The notes: generated by a model not told the origin, from the letters alone. A stretch of DNA of 64,000 nucleotides from Empedobacter stercoris (GCF_020281205.1 NZ_JACXZC010000001.1:1-64000), one strand, 5' to 3'; numbered from the stretch's first letter, positions 50,821 to 60,056 are shown. A program made the numbers and translations.

Positions 50821-51273
50821 ATGAGTAATAAAAAATACAGATTCCAGATTATAAAAGATTTAATAACAGATCAAGAAATCAATAATCAAGACGAATTATT
50901 AAAAAAATTAATCGATTTAGATATCTCAGTTACTCAAGCAACTTTATCCAGAGATTTGCGCGAATTGAAAGTTTCAAAAGTTCCTAATAGTTCGGGACAA
51001 TACATTTATCGCCTTACAGAAAGTGTTGCGCCAACTGCAACGGTTACACATAACGAAAAAACAAGTTTGATTTTCTCTAACAATTTAGGGGTTATTAAAA
51101 CAAAGCCAGGTTATGCAAACAGAATTGCTTTTGAGATAGATAACACACATTTCAATACAATAATTGGAACAATTGCTGGAGACGATACGGTGTTGATCGT
51201 ATTGAAAGAAGAGAGTAGCCGAGAAGAGGTTACCAATGAATTAAGAAGAATTATTCCCAATATAAACAAATAA
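50821..51273 (+). CDS. argR: Arginine repressor ArgR
   Basis: ArgR senses arginine and represses arginine synthesis genes. The 150-residue protein has the N-terminal winged helix with SVTQATLSRDLRELKVSKV (about 36-54) and a C-terminal hexamer/arginine-binding domain (about 75-150: NRIAFEIDNTHFNTIIGTIAGDDTVLIV). GTIAGDDTV supplies the arginine-binding Asp pair. The palindrome in front of the gene fits an operator. Only 7 bases separate it from argG. Confidence 0.94.
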   Translation: MSNKKYRFQIIKDLITDQEINNQDELLKKLIDLDISVTQATLSRDLRELKVSKVPNSSGQYIYRLTESVAPTATVTHNEKTSLIFSNNLGVIKTKPGYANRIAFEIDNTHFNTIIGTIAGDDTVLIVLKEESSREEVTNELRRIIPNINK

Positions 51274-51280
51274 ACAAACA

Positions 51281-52462
51281 ATGAGCAACAAAGCAGTTTT
51301 AGCTTACAGTGGAGGTCTAGATACATCGTACTGTTTGGTTAACTTAACAAAAGATCAAGGAATGGAAGTGCACACCGTAATTGTAAATACTGGTGGGTTT
51401 TCTGAAGAAGAGTTAAAAGAAATCGAAACTCGTGCCTACGAATTAGGTTCATCTAAACACGTAACAATTGATATTACAGATAAGTATTACAACGATTGTG
51501 TCCGTTTTTTAATTTATGGAAATGTATTAAAAAATAACACATATCCTTTATCTGTGAGCGCAGAACGTATGTTCCAATCAATTGCTATTGCTCAGTATGC
51601 AAAAGATGTAGAAGCAGAATACATTGTACACGGCTCTACAGGAGCAGGAAATGATCAAATTCGTTTTGATGTGGCTTTTGCAGTTATTTCACCTCAATCA
51701 AAAATTATCACACCTATTCGCGACGAAAAATTATCTCGTCAACAAGAAGTAGAATATTTACAAGCAAATGGTGTAAATTATAGTTGGGAACAAGCAAAAT
51801 ACTCTATTAACAGAGGAATTTGGGGAACATCTGTTGGTGGTGTAGAAACATTAACATCTAACCAAGCATTACCAGAAGAAGCTTATCCAACTCAATTATC
51901 AAGAACAGAACCATCTGTAATTGAAATTGAATTCGAAAAAGGGATTCCAACTGCTTTAGATGGAAAAAAATTATCTCCAGTTGCTTTGATCCAACAATTA
52001 AACGAAATCGGTGGGGAATATGCTATCGGTAGAGATATCCATGTCGGAGATACAATTTTAGGAATTAAAGGACGTGTAGGTTTCGAAGCTCCAGCTGCTT
52101 ATCTATTGATCAAAGCTCATCATTTATTAGAAAAACATACCTTAACAAGATGGCAATTGTTGCACAAAGATTCTTTATCTAACTGGTACGGAACTTTATT
52201 GCACGAAGCACAATATTTAGATCCTGTAATGCGTGACATCGAAGCATTCTTAGAATCTTCACAAGAAAAAGTTACAGGTAAAGTAAAAGTTCAATTAAAT
52301 CCTTACCATTTCTCAATGATTGGTATCGAGTCTCCTTATGATATGATGCAATCTAAAGTTGCTGTTTATGGTGAAGAAAACGATGCTTGGGATTCGAGAG
52401 ATGCAAGAGGTTTCATCAAAATATTCGGTAATCAATTAAAGATTGTTCATAGTTTCGATTAA
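51281..52462 (+). CDS. argG: Argininosuccinate synthase
   Basis: ArgG joins citrulline and aspartate using ATP. The 393-residue protein has the ATP P-loop AYSGGLDTSY (8-17), then HGSTGAGNDQIRFDVAF (about 118-134), which binds citrulline and aspartate, and GIWGTSVGGVETL. The length is normal. It follows argR by 7 bases and precedes a hairpin before argC. Confidence 0.95.
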   Translation: MSNKAVLAYSGGLDTSYCLVNLTKDQGMEVHTVIVNTGGFSEEELKEIETRAYELGSSKHVTIDITDKYYNDCVRFLIYGNVLKNNTYPLSVSAERMFQSIAIAQYAKDVEAEYIVHGSTGAGNDQIRFDVAFAVISPQSKIITPIRDEKLSRQQEVEYLQANGVNYSWEQAKYSINRGIWGTSVGGVETLTSNQALPEEAYPTQLSRTEPSVIEIEFEKGIPTALDGKKLSPVALIQQLNEIGGEYAIGRDIHVGDTILGIKGRVGFEAPAAYLLIKAHHLLEKHTLTRWQLLHKDSLSNWYGTLLHEAQYLDPVMRDIEAFLESSQEKVTGKVKVQLNPYHFSMIGIESPYDMMQSKVAVYGEENDAWDSRDARGFIKIFGNQLKIVHSFD

Positions 52463-52472
52463 TTGATTCGTT

Positions 52473-52502
52473 AAAGTGGGTTCATTAAATTGAATCCACT
52501 TT
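52473..52502 (+). terminator. Hairpin between argG and argC
   Basis: Twelve-base arms aaagtgggttca and tgaatccacttt pair with one G-T wobble around a 6-base loop. The T run after it is poor (ttatttc), so it may be a partial terminator or attenuator rather than a full stop. Confidence 0.5.
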
Positions 52503-52545
52503 ATTTCAATATTAAATTACAATAAACACGCGCAAAAAATATCAA

Positions 52546-53532
52546 ATGTCAAACAAAATTAACGTAAGCATTGTAGGAGGTGCTGGATACACAGCAGGCG
52601 AATTGCTAAGAATATTAATTCATCATCCGATGGTTACTATTTCGTCTGTGTACAGCACATCGAATGCAGGCAACCCCGTTACCAAAGTGCACGACGATTT
52701 GTTTGGAGAAACTGACATCGTATTTTCGGATAAAATAGACGAAAATGCTGATGTCGTTTTTTTATGCCTTGGTCACGGAAAATCAGCAGAGTTTTTAAAG
52801 AATAATACCTATTCAGCTCAAACAAAAATTATTGATTTGAGTAATGATTTTCGATTAAATGCGAACCATATTTTCGAAGATAGGACGTTTGTTTACGGTT
52901 TACCAGAATTGGACCGCGAAGCAATCAAAACGGCTCAAAACATAGCAAATCCTGGTTGTTTTGCAACAGCTATTCAATTAGCATTATTGCCTTTGGCTGC
53001 AAAAAATGAAATCAAAAATGATATTCACATCAATGCGGTAACAGGATCTACAGGAGCTGGGCAAAGTTTGTCGGCTTCGACGCATTTTAGCTGGCGAAAT
53101 AATAATGTTTCTTTTTACAAAGAGTTTACACATCAACACGAAGGAGAAATTTATCAAACATTGAATCAATTAGAAAAAGATTTCAATAACAAAGTTTATT
53201 TCTTACCAATGCGAGGTGATTTTGCGCGCGGAATTTTAGCTGGTGTTTATCTTAAATCTGATTTGTCAGAAGAAGAAGCAAAAAATATTTTTAACGAATA
53301 TTACAAAAACGAACCTTTTACGTTTGTTTCTAATGCGCCAATTGCATTGAAACAAGTCGTAAATACCAACAAATGTTTTTTACATATCCAGAAACAAGAC
53401 GATGTATTATTGATAACTTCTATTATCGATAACCTTACAAAAGGTGCTTCTGGACAAGCTGTAGAAAATATGAACTTGATGTTCGGTTGGGAAGAAAATT
53501 TAGGACTTAATCTAAAAACGGTAGCGTTTTAA
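52546..53532 (+). CDS. argC: N-acetyl-gamma-glutamyl-phosphate reductase
   Basis: ArgC reduces acetylglutamyl phosphate to the semialdehyde with NADPH. The 328-residue protein has an N-terminal Rossmann fold (SIVGGAGYTAGELLRIL), the catalytic C138 in ANPGCFATA, and TGSTGAGQSL and HEGEI further on. The C-terminal domain contains LPMRGDFARGI. It belongs to the longer type 1 group. The gene following it is a four-helix-bundle ORF lodged between argC and argD. Confidence 0.94.
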   Translation: MSNKINVSIVGGAGYTAGELLRILIHHPMVTISSVYSTSNAGNPVTKVHDDLFGETDIVFSDKIDENADVVFLCLGHGKSAEFLKNNTYSAQTKIIDLSNDFRLNANHIFEDRTFVYGLPELDREAIKTAQNIANPGCFATAIQLALLPLAAKNEIKNDIHINAVTGSTGAGQSLSASTHFSWRNNNVSFYKEFTHQHEGEIYQTLNQLEKDFNNKVYFLPMRGDFARGILAGVYLKSDLSEEEAKNIFNEYYKNEPFTFVSNAPIALKQVVNTNKCFLHIQKQDDVLLITSIIDNLTKGASGQAVENMNLMFGWEENLGLNLKTVAF

Positions 53533-53535
53533 TTA

Positions 53536-53565
53536 AGTTATGAGTATTGAGTTATAAGTTTTGAG
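53536..53565 (+). repeat. Left degenerate repeat flanking the four-helix-bundle ORF
   Basis: Tandem, degenerate units of the type (T/A)TGAGT: ttatgagtattgagttat and so on. Reversed and complemented, it resembles the repeat on the other side of the ORF (53925-53960). The stretch agtattgagttataagtt (53543-53560) recurs with one change at 60065-60082. Confidence 0.7.
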
Positions 53566-53568
53566 ATT

Positions 53569-53928
53569 ATGCAAGACTACAGAAAATTAACAGTTTGGAA
53601 TCGTTCACATCAATTAGTATTAGATTTATATAAACTTGTAAATCTGTTTCCTAAAGAAGAACAATTTGGACTAATTTCTCAAATCAAAAGAGCAGTATCT
53701 TCCATCCCTGCAAATATTGCAGAAGGTTGTGGAAGAAACTCAAATAAAGACTTTGCTCAATTCTTAAATATAGCTTTAGGTTCTTTGAATGAAGTTACAT
53801 ACTTTATTCTATTAGCCAAGGATTTAAAATACATTAATATTGAAGATTATTCAAAATTAACCGATGAGTGTAATGAAATAAAAGCCATGTTAATTTCACT
53901 AATTAAAAAAATTAGAGAAAAAAACTAA
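53569..53928 (+). CDS. Four-helix-bundle protein (S23/IVS-encoded-protein family)
   Basis: The 119-residue protein is a typical bacterial four-helix-bundle ORF: MQDYRKLTVWNRSHQLVLDLY at the start, then FPKEEQFGLISQIKRAVSSIPANIAEGCGR, and GSLNEVTYFILLAKDLKYI. The family is known from intervening sequences in 23S rRNA genes and from scattered genomic copies; its function is unknown. It splits the arg run between argC and argD and is flanked on both sides by degenerate inverted repeats, so it looks like an inserted cassette. Confidence 0.9.
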   Translation: MQDYRKLTVWNRSHQLVLDLYKLVNLFPKEEQFGLISQIKRAVSSIPANIAEGCGRNSNKDFAQFLNIALGSLNEVTYFILLAKDLKYINIEDYSKLTDECNEIKAMLISLIKKIREKN

Positions 53929-53960
53929 CTCATTACTCAAAACTCATCACTCAAAACTTT
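53925..53960 (+). repeat. Right degenerate repeat flanking the four-helix-bundle ORF
   Basis: Tandem units such as actcatcactcaaaact run to the 5 bases before ATG 53965 of argD. The reverse complement resembles the left repeat (53536-53565), so the ORF is bounded by imperfect inverted repeats. Confidence 0.7.
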
Positions 53961-53964
53961 TAAT

Positions 53965-55101
53965 ATGAAACTATTCGACGTATATCCATTAATGAATGTA
54001 ACTCCGGTTAAAGCCAAAGATTGTATCCTTTGGGACGAAAACGGAAAAGAATATTTAGACTTATATGGTGGTCACGCAGTGATCTCTATTGGGCATGCAC
54101 ACCCGCATTATGTGCAAAAAATTACAGAACAAGTAAACAATATTGGATTTTACTCTAACTCAGTTCAAATTCCAATTCAAACAGAATTAGCAGAGAAATT
54201 AGGACGTTTATCAGGATATGAAGATTATACATTATTCTTATGTAATTCTGGAGCTGAAGCAAACGAAAATGCAGCTAAATTAGCTTCTTTTCATACAGGA
54301 AAAGATCACATCATTGCGTTTAACGGTGCTTTTCATGGACGTACATCTGGATCTGTTGCTTTAACAGATAACCCAAAAATTGTAGCTCCTTTTAATGCGC
54401 ATCACAAAGTTTCTTTTGTAGATTATAATATTAATGCTATTAAAGAGATTATTGCTGGAGGAGATGTTGCTGCTATTATTTACGAACCTATACAAGGAGT
54501 TGGTGGAATTATTTTACCATCAGATGAATTCGTTCAAGAATTAAGAAATGTTTGTACAGAAAACGGCGTTATTTTGATCGCTGATGAAGTACAATGTGGA
54601 TATGGTCGTTCGGGGAAATTTTTTGCACATCAACATTCTGACATCAAAGCAGATTTGATCACAATGGCAAAAGGAATGGGGAATGGATTTCCAATCGGAG
54701 GAGTTTTAATTTCACCAGAATTCAAAGCGTCTTATGGTTTATTAGGAACAACTTTCGGAGGAAATCATTTAGCTTGTGCTGCTGCTGTTGCAGTGTTAGA
54801 TGTAATCGAACAAGAAAACTTAATTGACAATGCTAAAGAAATTGGAAATTATATCGGAATTCAATTAAACAAATTTCCAAAAATCAAAGAGGTTCGTGGT
54901 CGTGGCTCAATGATCGGAATCGAATTTGATTTTCCAATTGCAACGTTAAAAAATAACTTATTAACAAAACACAATATTTTTGTAGGTTATGCAGGTACAA
55001 ATGTTATTCGTTTATTGCCTCCACTTACAATTACAACACAATACGTAGATAAATTCATATCAGCATTAGAAACTGAAATTAACATTATCATCAATGGATA
55101 A
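53965..55101 (+). CDS. argD: Acetylornithine/succinylornithine aminotransferase
   Basis: ArgD is a fold-type I PLP aminotransferase that makes N-acylornithine. The 378-residue protein has the PLP Lys K236 in MAKGMGNGFPIGG, the cofactor Asp D208 in ADEVQCG, NSGAEANENAAKLA near 95-107, and FHGRTSGSVALT near 124-134. Its first residues lie directly behind the right repeat of the inserted ORF. The last 8 bases overlap carA. Confidence 0.93.
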   Translation: MKLFDVYPLMNVTPVKAKDCILWDENGKEYLDLYGGHAVISIGHAHPHYVQKITEQVNNIGFYSNSVQIPIQTELAEKLGRLSGYEDYTLFLCNSGAEANENAAKLASFHTGKDHIIAFNGAFHGRTSGSVALTDNPKIVAPFNAHHKVSFVDYNINAIKEIIAGGDVAAIIYEPIQGVGGIILPSDEFVQELRNVCTENGVILIADEVQCGYGRSGKFFAHQHSDIKADLITMAKGMGNGFPIGGVLISPEFKASYGLLGTTFGGNHLACAAAVAVLDVIEQENLIDNAKEIGNYIGIQLNKFPKIKEVRGRGSMIGIEFDFPIATLKNNLLTKHNIFVGYAGTNVIRLLPPLTITTQYVDKFISALETEINIIING

Positions 55102-56179
55102 GACAGTAAAATTAGTATTCCAAGACGGATTAGAAATCGAAGGAAAATCTTTCGGTGCATATACTTCTGCCGCAGGAGAAGTAGTATTTAACACAGCTTT
55201 GGTTGGGTACAATGAAAGTTTAACTGACCCTTCATACAAAGGGCAGATTATGGTGATGACAGCTCCAATGATCGGAAATTATGGTGTTCCTGATGATAAA
55301 GCGATGATCGAATCAATCGAAACTTGGATGGAATCAAATAAAATTCAAGTTACTGGTTTAGTTGTTTCTTATTATGCAGATGATTATTCGCATTGGAACG
55401 CTATCCAAAAATTAGGCGCTTGGTTAGAAAGCCAAAATATCCCAGGTATTTACGGTGTTGATACACGTATGATTACAAAAAAATTACGTGATCAAGGTTC
55501 TACTTTAGGAAAGATTGTTGCAGATACAGATGTAGAATTTTACAATCCAGATTTAGATAATTTAGTGGATCAAGTATCATGTAAAGAAGTAATTCGTTAC
55601 AACGAAGGAGCTGATGTGAAAATTGTTTTAGTAGATTGTGGGGTGAAAAATAACATCATTCGTTGTTTTGTAGATCGTGGTGTTGAGGTTGTTAGAGTAC
55701 CTTGGGATTATGATTATTCAACATTAGAGTATGATGGTTTATTTATCTCAAATGGTCCTGGAGATCCATCGATGTGTGTTGCTACCATTAATCATATCAA
55801 AGAATCTTTGCAAGAAGATAAGCCAATTTTTGGAATTTGTTTAGGAAACCAATTGGTAAGTTTAGCTGCTGGTGCGTCTACTTTCAAATTAAAATATGGA
55901 CACCGTTCGCATAATCAGCCGGTACAATTAGTTGGAACAAAAAGATGTTTTATTACATCTCAAAACCACGGTTTCGCAGTAGATGATTCGAAATTACCAG
56001 AAGGGTTCAAAACATTCTTTACGAACTTAAATGATGGAACTTGTGAAGGAATTCGTCACGAATCAAAACCATTCTTCACCGTTCAATTCCACCCAGAAGC
56101 TATGGGAGGACCAGTCGATACAGAATATTTATTTGATGAATTTATTGAAGAAGTAAAAAAATATAAAAGTGTAAATTAA
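55094..56179 (+). CDS. carA: Carbamoyl-phosphate synthase small subunit
   Basis: CarA is the glutaminase subunit that supplies ammonia to CarB. The 361-residue protein has the N-terminal CarA domain (EIEGKSFGAYTSAAGEVVFNT) and a class I glutamine amidotransferase domain. Its nucleophile is C249 in FGICLGNQ; the triad His and Glu are in FHPEAMGG. The His after the nucleophile loop usually seen in GICLGHQ is Asn here, which occurs in some relatives and should not affect the triad. It overlaps argD by 8 bases and is separated from carB by an inserted ORF. Confidence 0.94.
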   Translation: MDKTVKLVFQDGLEIEGKSFGAYTSAAGEVVFNTALVGYNESLTDPSYKGQIMVMTAPMIGNYGVPDDKAMIESIETWMESNKIQVTGLVVSYYADDYSHWNAIQKLGAWLESQNIPGIYGVDTRMITKKLRDQGSTLGKIVADTDVEFYNPDLDNLVDQVSCKEVIRYNEGADVKIVLVDCGVKNNIIRCFVDRGVEVVRVPWDYDYSTLEYDGLFISNGPGDPSMCVATINHIKESLQEDKPIFGICLGNQLVSLAAGASTFKLKYGHRSHNQPVQLVGTKRCFITSQNHGFAVDDSKLPEGFKTFFTNLNDGTCEGIRHESKPFFTVQFHPEAMGGPVDTEYLFDEFIEEVKKYKSVN

Positions 56180-56199
56180 TTTAGTTAATCAATTTATTT

Positions 56200-56308
56200 A
56201 ATCGCAAAGAAGCTAAGATTACGCAGAGAACAAAGAGTAGAGATTAATAAAAATATAAGAGATTTTAATCACTTATTCTTTACGTAAATATTTGAGTTCT
56301 CTGTCATA
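56200..56308 (+). repeat. Degenerate repeat region left of the GxxExxY ORF
   Basis: The stretch 56200-56236 holds units cgcaaaga, acgcagaga and caaaga. The stretch 56272-56308 holds related units on the other strand (ctttacg, ctctgtc). Similar units appear reversed and complemented after the ORF (56761-56796). Confidence 0.65.
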
Positions 56309-56370
56309 AAAATTGGTTAAATTAGATTGTAAATCAATAATAACAGAAGAAAACTTTGATATTCAAGAGT

Positions 56371-56751
56371 ATGATCATAGAAAATGAAATAGCAACTAAA
56401 ATCATAGGATGTGCAATCAATGTACATTCAGCTCTTGGACCAGGACTTTTAGAAAGTGCATATAAAGAGTGTCTTTATTATGAATTAAATCAAAATGGTC
56501 TGTATGTAGAAAAAGAAAAGCCAATGCCTTTGGTTTTTAAAGAAGTAAAGTTGAATTGTGGTTATAGAATTGATTTATTGGTTGAAAATAAAATTGTGAT
56601 AGAAATAAAAGCGGTTGAGGGATTAAATAACGTTCATTTGGCGCAAACTCTAACCTATCTCAAATTGGGAAATTATAAATTAGGTTTGTTAATGAATTTT
56701 AATACTTTTCGTTTAAAAGACGGATTGAAAAGGGTAGTAAATCAACTTTAA
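56371..56751 (+). CDS. GxxExxY protein inserted between carA and carB
   Basis: I take ATG 56371 (MIIENEIATKIIGCAINVHS) as the start; the frame also opens at TTG 56356. The 126-residue protein has the name motif G25-L-L-E28-S-A-Y31 in ALGPGLLESAYKECL. A PD-(D/E)xK-like core follows: YRIDLLVENKIVIEIKAV, then HLAQTLTYLKLGNYKLGLLMNF. The Asp, Glu and Lys of this core suggest a nuclease fold, but activity is unknown. Copies of this family are scattered in Bacteroidota genomes and often flanked by short repeats, as here. It separates carA from carB by 650 bases. Confidence 0.9.
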   Translation: MIIENEIATKIIGCAINVHSALGPGLLESAYKECLYYELNQNGLYVEKEKPMPLVFKEVKLNCGYRIDLLVENKIVIEIKAVEGLNNVHLAQTLTYLKLGNYKLGLLMNFNTFRLKDGLKRVVNQL

Positions 56752-56760
56752 ACTTCAAAT

Positions 56761-56796
56761 TCTTTGCGAAATCTTTGTGATCTCTGCGGTTAAGAA
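56761..56796 (+). repeat. Degenerate repeat right of the GxxExxY ORF
   Basis: Units tctttgcga, tctttgtga and tctctgcggt follow the ORF stop. Reversed and complemented they read like the repeat at 56200-56236, so the ORF lies between inverted units. carB begins 32 bases later. Confidence 0.65.
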
Positions 56797-56828
56797 TTAA
56801 TTAGATTAAACAACAAAAAAAAAAAATA

Positions 56829-59800
56829 ATGAAATCACATATAAAAAAAGTATTAGTATTAGGATCAGGAGCACTAAAAATTGGTCAAGCTGGAGAGTTT
56901 GATTATTCTGGTTCGCAAGCGTTAAAAGCGTTAAAAGAAGAAGGAATCAAAACAGTTTTAATTAATCCAAATATTGCAACTGTTCAAACTTCTGAAGGAA
57001 TTGCAGACGAAGTTTACTTCTTACCTGTAACTCCATATTTCGTAGAAAAAGTAATTCAAAAAGAAAAACCAGACGGAGTTTTAGTTGCCTTTGGAGGACA
57101 AACAGCTTTAAACTGTGCGGTTGAATTAAATAAAGAAAATATTTTCGAAAAATACGGTGTTGAAGTTTTAGGAACACAAATTCCTGTGATTGAAGCAACA
57201 GAAGACCGTGATATTTTTATCGAAAAATTAGACCAAATTGGCGTTTTAACTGCTCGTTCGGAAGCTGTTGATACAATAGAAGATGCGATGGCAGCGGGTA
57301 AACGTATCGGTTTTCCATTAATCATTCGTGCAGCATACGCTTTAGGTGGTTTAGGTTCTGGTTTCGCAAACAATGAAGAAGAATTATTAGAATTAGTTGA
57401 TAAAGCATTCAATTATTCTTCTCAAGTTTTAGTGGAAGAATCTTTAAAAGGATGGAAAGAAATTGAGTACGAAGTGGTACGTGATGCGTATGATAACTGT
57501 ATTACGGTTTGTAATATGGAAAACTTTGATCCGATTGGAGTTCATACAGGTGAATCGATTGTTATCGCTCCATCTCAAACATTAACAAATTCAGAATACC
57601 ATAAATTACGTGAAGTTGCCATTCGTACTATTCGCCACCTTGGTGTAGTTGGAGAATGTAACATTCAATATGCTTTCGATCCTGTTTCGGAAGAATACCG
57701 TGTAATTGAAGTGAATGCTCGTTTATCTCGTTCTTCTGCTTTAGCTTCTAAAGCAACTGGATATCCTTTGGCTTTCGTTGCAGCAAAATTAGCATTAGGT
57801 TACTCATTAGATGAATTAAAAAATAGCGTAACGCAAACTACATCTGCGATGTTCGAACCAGCATTAGATTATTGTGTAGTGAAATTACCTCGTTGGGATT
57901 TAAATAAATTCTACGGTGTTCGTCGTAACATTGGTTCTGCAATGAAATCGGTTGGTGAAGTAATGGCAATTGGACGTTCTTTCGAAGAAGCAATTCAGAA
58001 AGGAGTTCGTATGTTAGACATCGGACACAGAGGATTTGTCGCAAATTCATTTACAATTCCAGAAGGAGAGTCATTAGATACATGGTTAGCTGAGCCAAAT
58101 GATGAGCGTTTATATGCGATCACAGAAGCGTTCAAAGCTGGATATTCAATCGAGAAAATTCATGATTTAACGAAAATTGATTTATGGTTCTTACAACGTT
58201 TAGAAAGAATTTTCAACATCTCTAAAGAATTTGAAGCGTTAGAAAGATTTGAACAAGTAGATGCTGACTTAGTGAAAAAAGCAAAATTAGCTGGTTTCTC
58301 AGATCAACAAATCGCTGTTTTAGTTAAAGGAAATGTGAATGTACACAGAAACGAATTAACTGTTCGTGAATTACGTAAAAACTTCGGAATTGTTCCTGTT
58401 ATAAAACAAATTGATACGTTAGCAGCCGAATTCCCAGCGCAAACAAATTATCTATATGTAACTTATCACGGAACTGAAAATGATATTGAAACTGAAACAG
58501 AGAAAGCAGTTTGTATTTTAGGTTCTGGTGTTTACCGCATCGGATCTTCTGTAGAATTTGATTGGTGTTGTGTAAATGCAGCACAAACAGCAGCTAAAAA
58601 TGGTTACAAAACGATTATTATCAATTATAATCCAGAAACTGTTTCGACGGATTATGATGAGTCAGATCGTTTATACTTCGAAGAATTATCGTTTGAACGT
58701 GTAATGGATATCTTGGATTTTGAGCAACCTGAAGGAACAATTATTTCGACAGGAGGTCAAATTCCAAACAATTTAGCAATGAAATTGTACGACGAAAAAA
58801 TCAATGTTTTAGGAACTTCTCCTTTACGTATTGATGATGCAGAAAATCGTCACAAATTCTCTGCTATTTTAGATGAATTAGGAATTGATCAGCCACGTTG
58901 GAAGGAACTTTCTTCTTTAGAAGCAGTTCATCACTTTGTGGATGAGGTAGGATTTCCAGTTTTAATTCGTCCTTCTTATGTTTTATCTGGAGCAGCGATG
59001 AATGTGGTATCAAATACGGAAGAATTAGATGCTTTCTTGAAATTAGCGAAAGAAGTATCTCCGGATTATCCAGTTGTCGTTTCAGAATTCGTTCAAGGAG
59101 CAAAAGAAATCGAATTGGATGCAGTTTGTCAAAACGGAGAAATTATTGACTATGCGATTTCTGAACATGTGGAATTTGCGGGAGTACACTCTGGTGATGC
59201 GACAATGTATTATCCACCTCAAAAAGTATACATCGAAACAATTCGTCAAATGCGTAAAGTTGCGGCGAAAATCGCAAAACGTTTCGAGATTTCTGGTCCA
59301 ATGAATCTTCAGTTTTTATCGAAGAATAATACAGTTCGTGTAATTGAAACGAATATTCGTGCTTCTCGTTCGTTCCCATTTGTATCGAAAGTAGCAGGAA
59401 ATAACTTAATCGAAAAAGCAACAAAAGTATTATTAGGATTAGAAGTAGAAAAAGGACACTCAGAAGTAGTTTACGATTTAGATTACGTAGGAGTTAAAGC
59501 TTCTCAATTCTCATTTACACGTTTAGCTGGTGCCGATCCCGTGTTATCAGTGGATATGTCGTCTACAGGTGAGGTTGGATGTATTGGAGATACAGCTGAA
59601 GAAGCTTTATTAAAATCGATGTTATCTGTAGGATATGAAATTCCAGAGAAAACAGTATTGATTTCTGGTGGACCAATTGAATCTAAGGTTGCTTTATTAG
59701 GACCTGCGAAACAATTAATTGCAAAAGGATATAAAATTTACGCAACAGAAGGAACACATAAATTCTTTATGGATAATGATGTCTATTCAACATTAGTGTA

Positions 59801-60056
59801 TTGGCCATCTGATAAAAAAGAACCAAATGTAATGTCTTACATCCACGATAAGAAAATTGATATGGTAATCAATATTCCGAAAAACTTAACAAAAGTGGAA
59901 TTAGATAATGATTATCAAATTCGTCGTACAGCAGTAGATTTTAACATTCCATTGGTTACAAATGCACGTTTAGCTTCAGCTTTCATCAATGCATTTACAA
60001 CCCTAACAATGGATGATTTAAAAATCAAAACTTGGAATGAATACAGAAATAAGTAA
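56829..60056 (+). CDS. carB: Carbamoyl-phosphate synthase large subunit
   Basis: CarB makes carbamoyl phosphate for arginine and pyrimidines. The 1075-residue protein has the two homologous ATP-grasp halves. The first begins LVLGSGALKIGQAGEFDYSG, with RAAYALGGLGSGF in its ATP loop; the second begins CILGSGVYRIGSSVEFDWCC and has RPSYVLSGAAMNVV. The MGS-like allosteric domain (about 935-1075: SGGPIESKVALLGPAKQLIA) closes the protein. The normal E. coli length is 1073. It is encoded after an insertion and is followed by a solo repeat copy and a terminator. Confidence 0.96.
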   Translation: MKSHIKKVLVLGSGALKIGQAGEFDYSGSQALKALKEEGIKTVLINPNIATVQTSEGIADEVYFLPVTPYFVEKVIQKEKPDGVLVAFGGQTALNCAVELNKENIFEKYGVEVLGTQIPVIEATEDRDIFIEKLDQIGVLTARSEAVDTIEDAMAAGKRIGFPLIIRAAYALGGLGSGFANNEEELLELVDKAFNYSSQVLVEESLKGWKEIEYEVVRDAYDNCITVCNMENFDPIGVHTGESIVIAPSQTLTNSEYHKLREVAIRTIRHLGVVGECNIQYAFDPVSEEYRVIEVNARLSRSSALASKATGYPLAFVAAKLALGYSLDELKNSVTQTTSAMFEPALDYCVVKLPRWDLNKFYGVRRNIGSAMKSVGEVMAIGRSFEEAIQKGVRMLDIGHRGFVANSFTIPEGESLDTWLAEPNDERLYAITEAFKAGYSIEKIHDLTKIDLWFLQRLERIFNISKEFEALERFEQVDADLVKKAKLAGFSDQQIAVLVKGNVNVHRNELTVRELRKNFGIVPVIKQIDTLAAEFPAQTNYLYVTYHGTENDIETETEKAVCILGSGVYRIGSSVEFDWCCVNAAQTAAKNGYKTIIINYNPETVSTDYDESDRLYFEELSFERVMDILDFEQPEGTIISTGGQIPNNLAMKLYDEKINVLGTSPLRIDDAENRHKFSAILDELGIDQPRWKELSSLEAVHHFVDEVGFPVLIRPSYVLSGAAMNVVSNTEELDAFLKLAKEVSPDYPVVVSEFVQGAKEIELDAVCQNGEIIDYAISEHVEFAGVHSGDATMYYPPQKVYIETIRQMRKVAAKIAKRFEISGPMNLQFLSKNNTVRVIETNIRASRSFPFVSKVAGNNLIEKATKVLLGLEVEKGHSEVVYDLDYVGVKASQFSFTRLAGADPVLSVDMSSTGEVGCIGDTAEEALLKSMLSVGYEIPEKTVLISGGPIESKVALLGPAKQLIAKGYKIYATEGTHKFFMDNDVYSTLVYWPSDKKEPNVMSYIHDKKIDMVINIPKNLTKVELDNDYQIRRTAVDFNIPLVTNARLASAFINAFTTLTMDDLKIKTWNEYRNK

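Noticed and set aside
55094-56179. CarA nucleophile-loop change GICLGNQ instead of GICLGHQ as a defect
   Set aside because: The catalytic Cys, His and Glu are present; the Asn is tolerated in relatives as far as I know, so I do not treat the enzyme as impaired.
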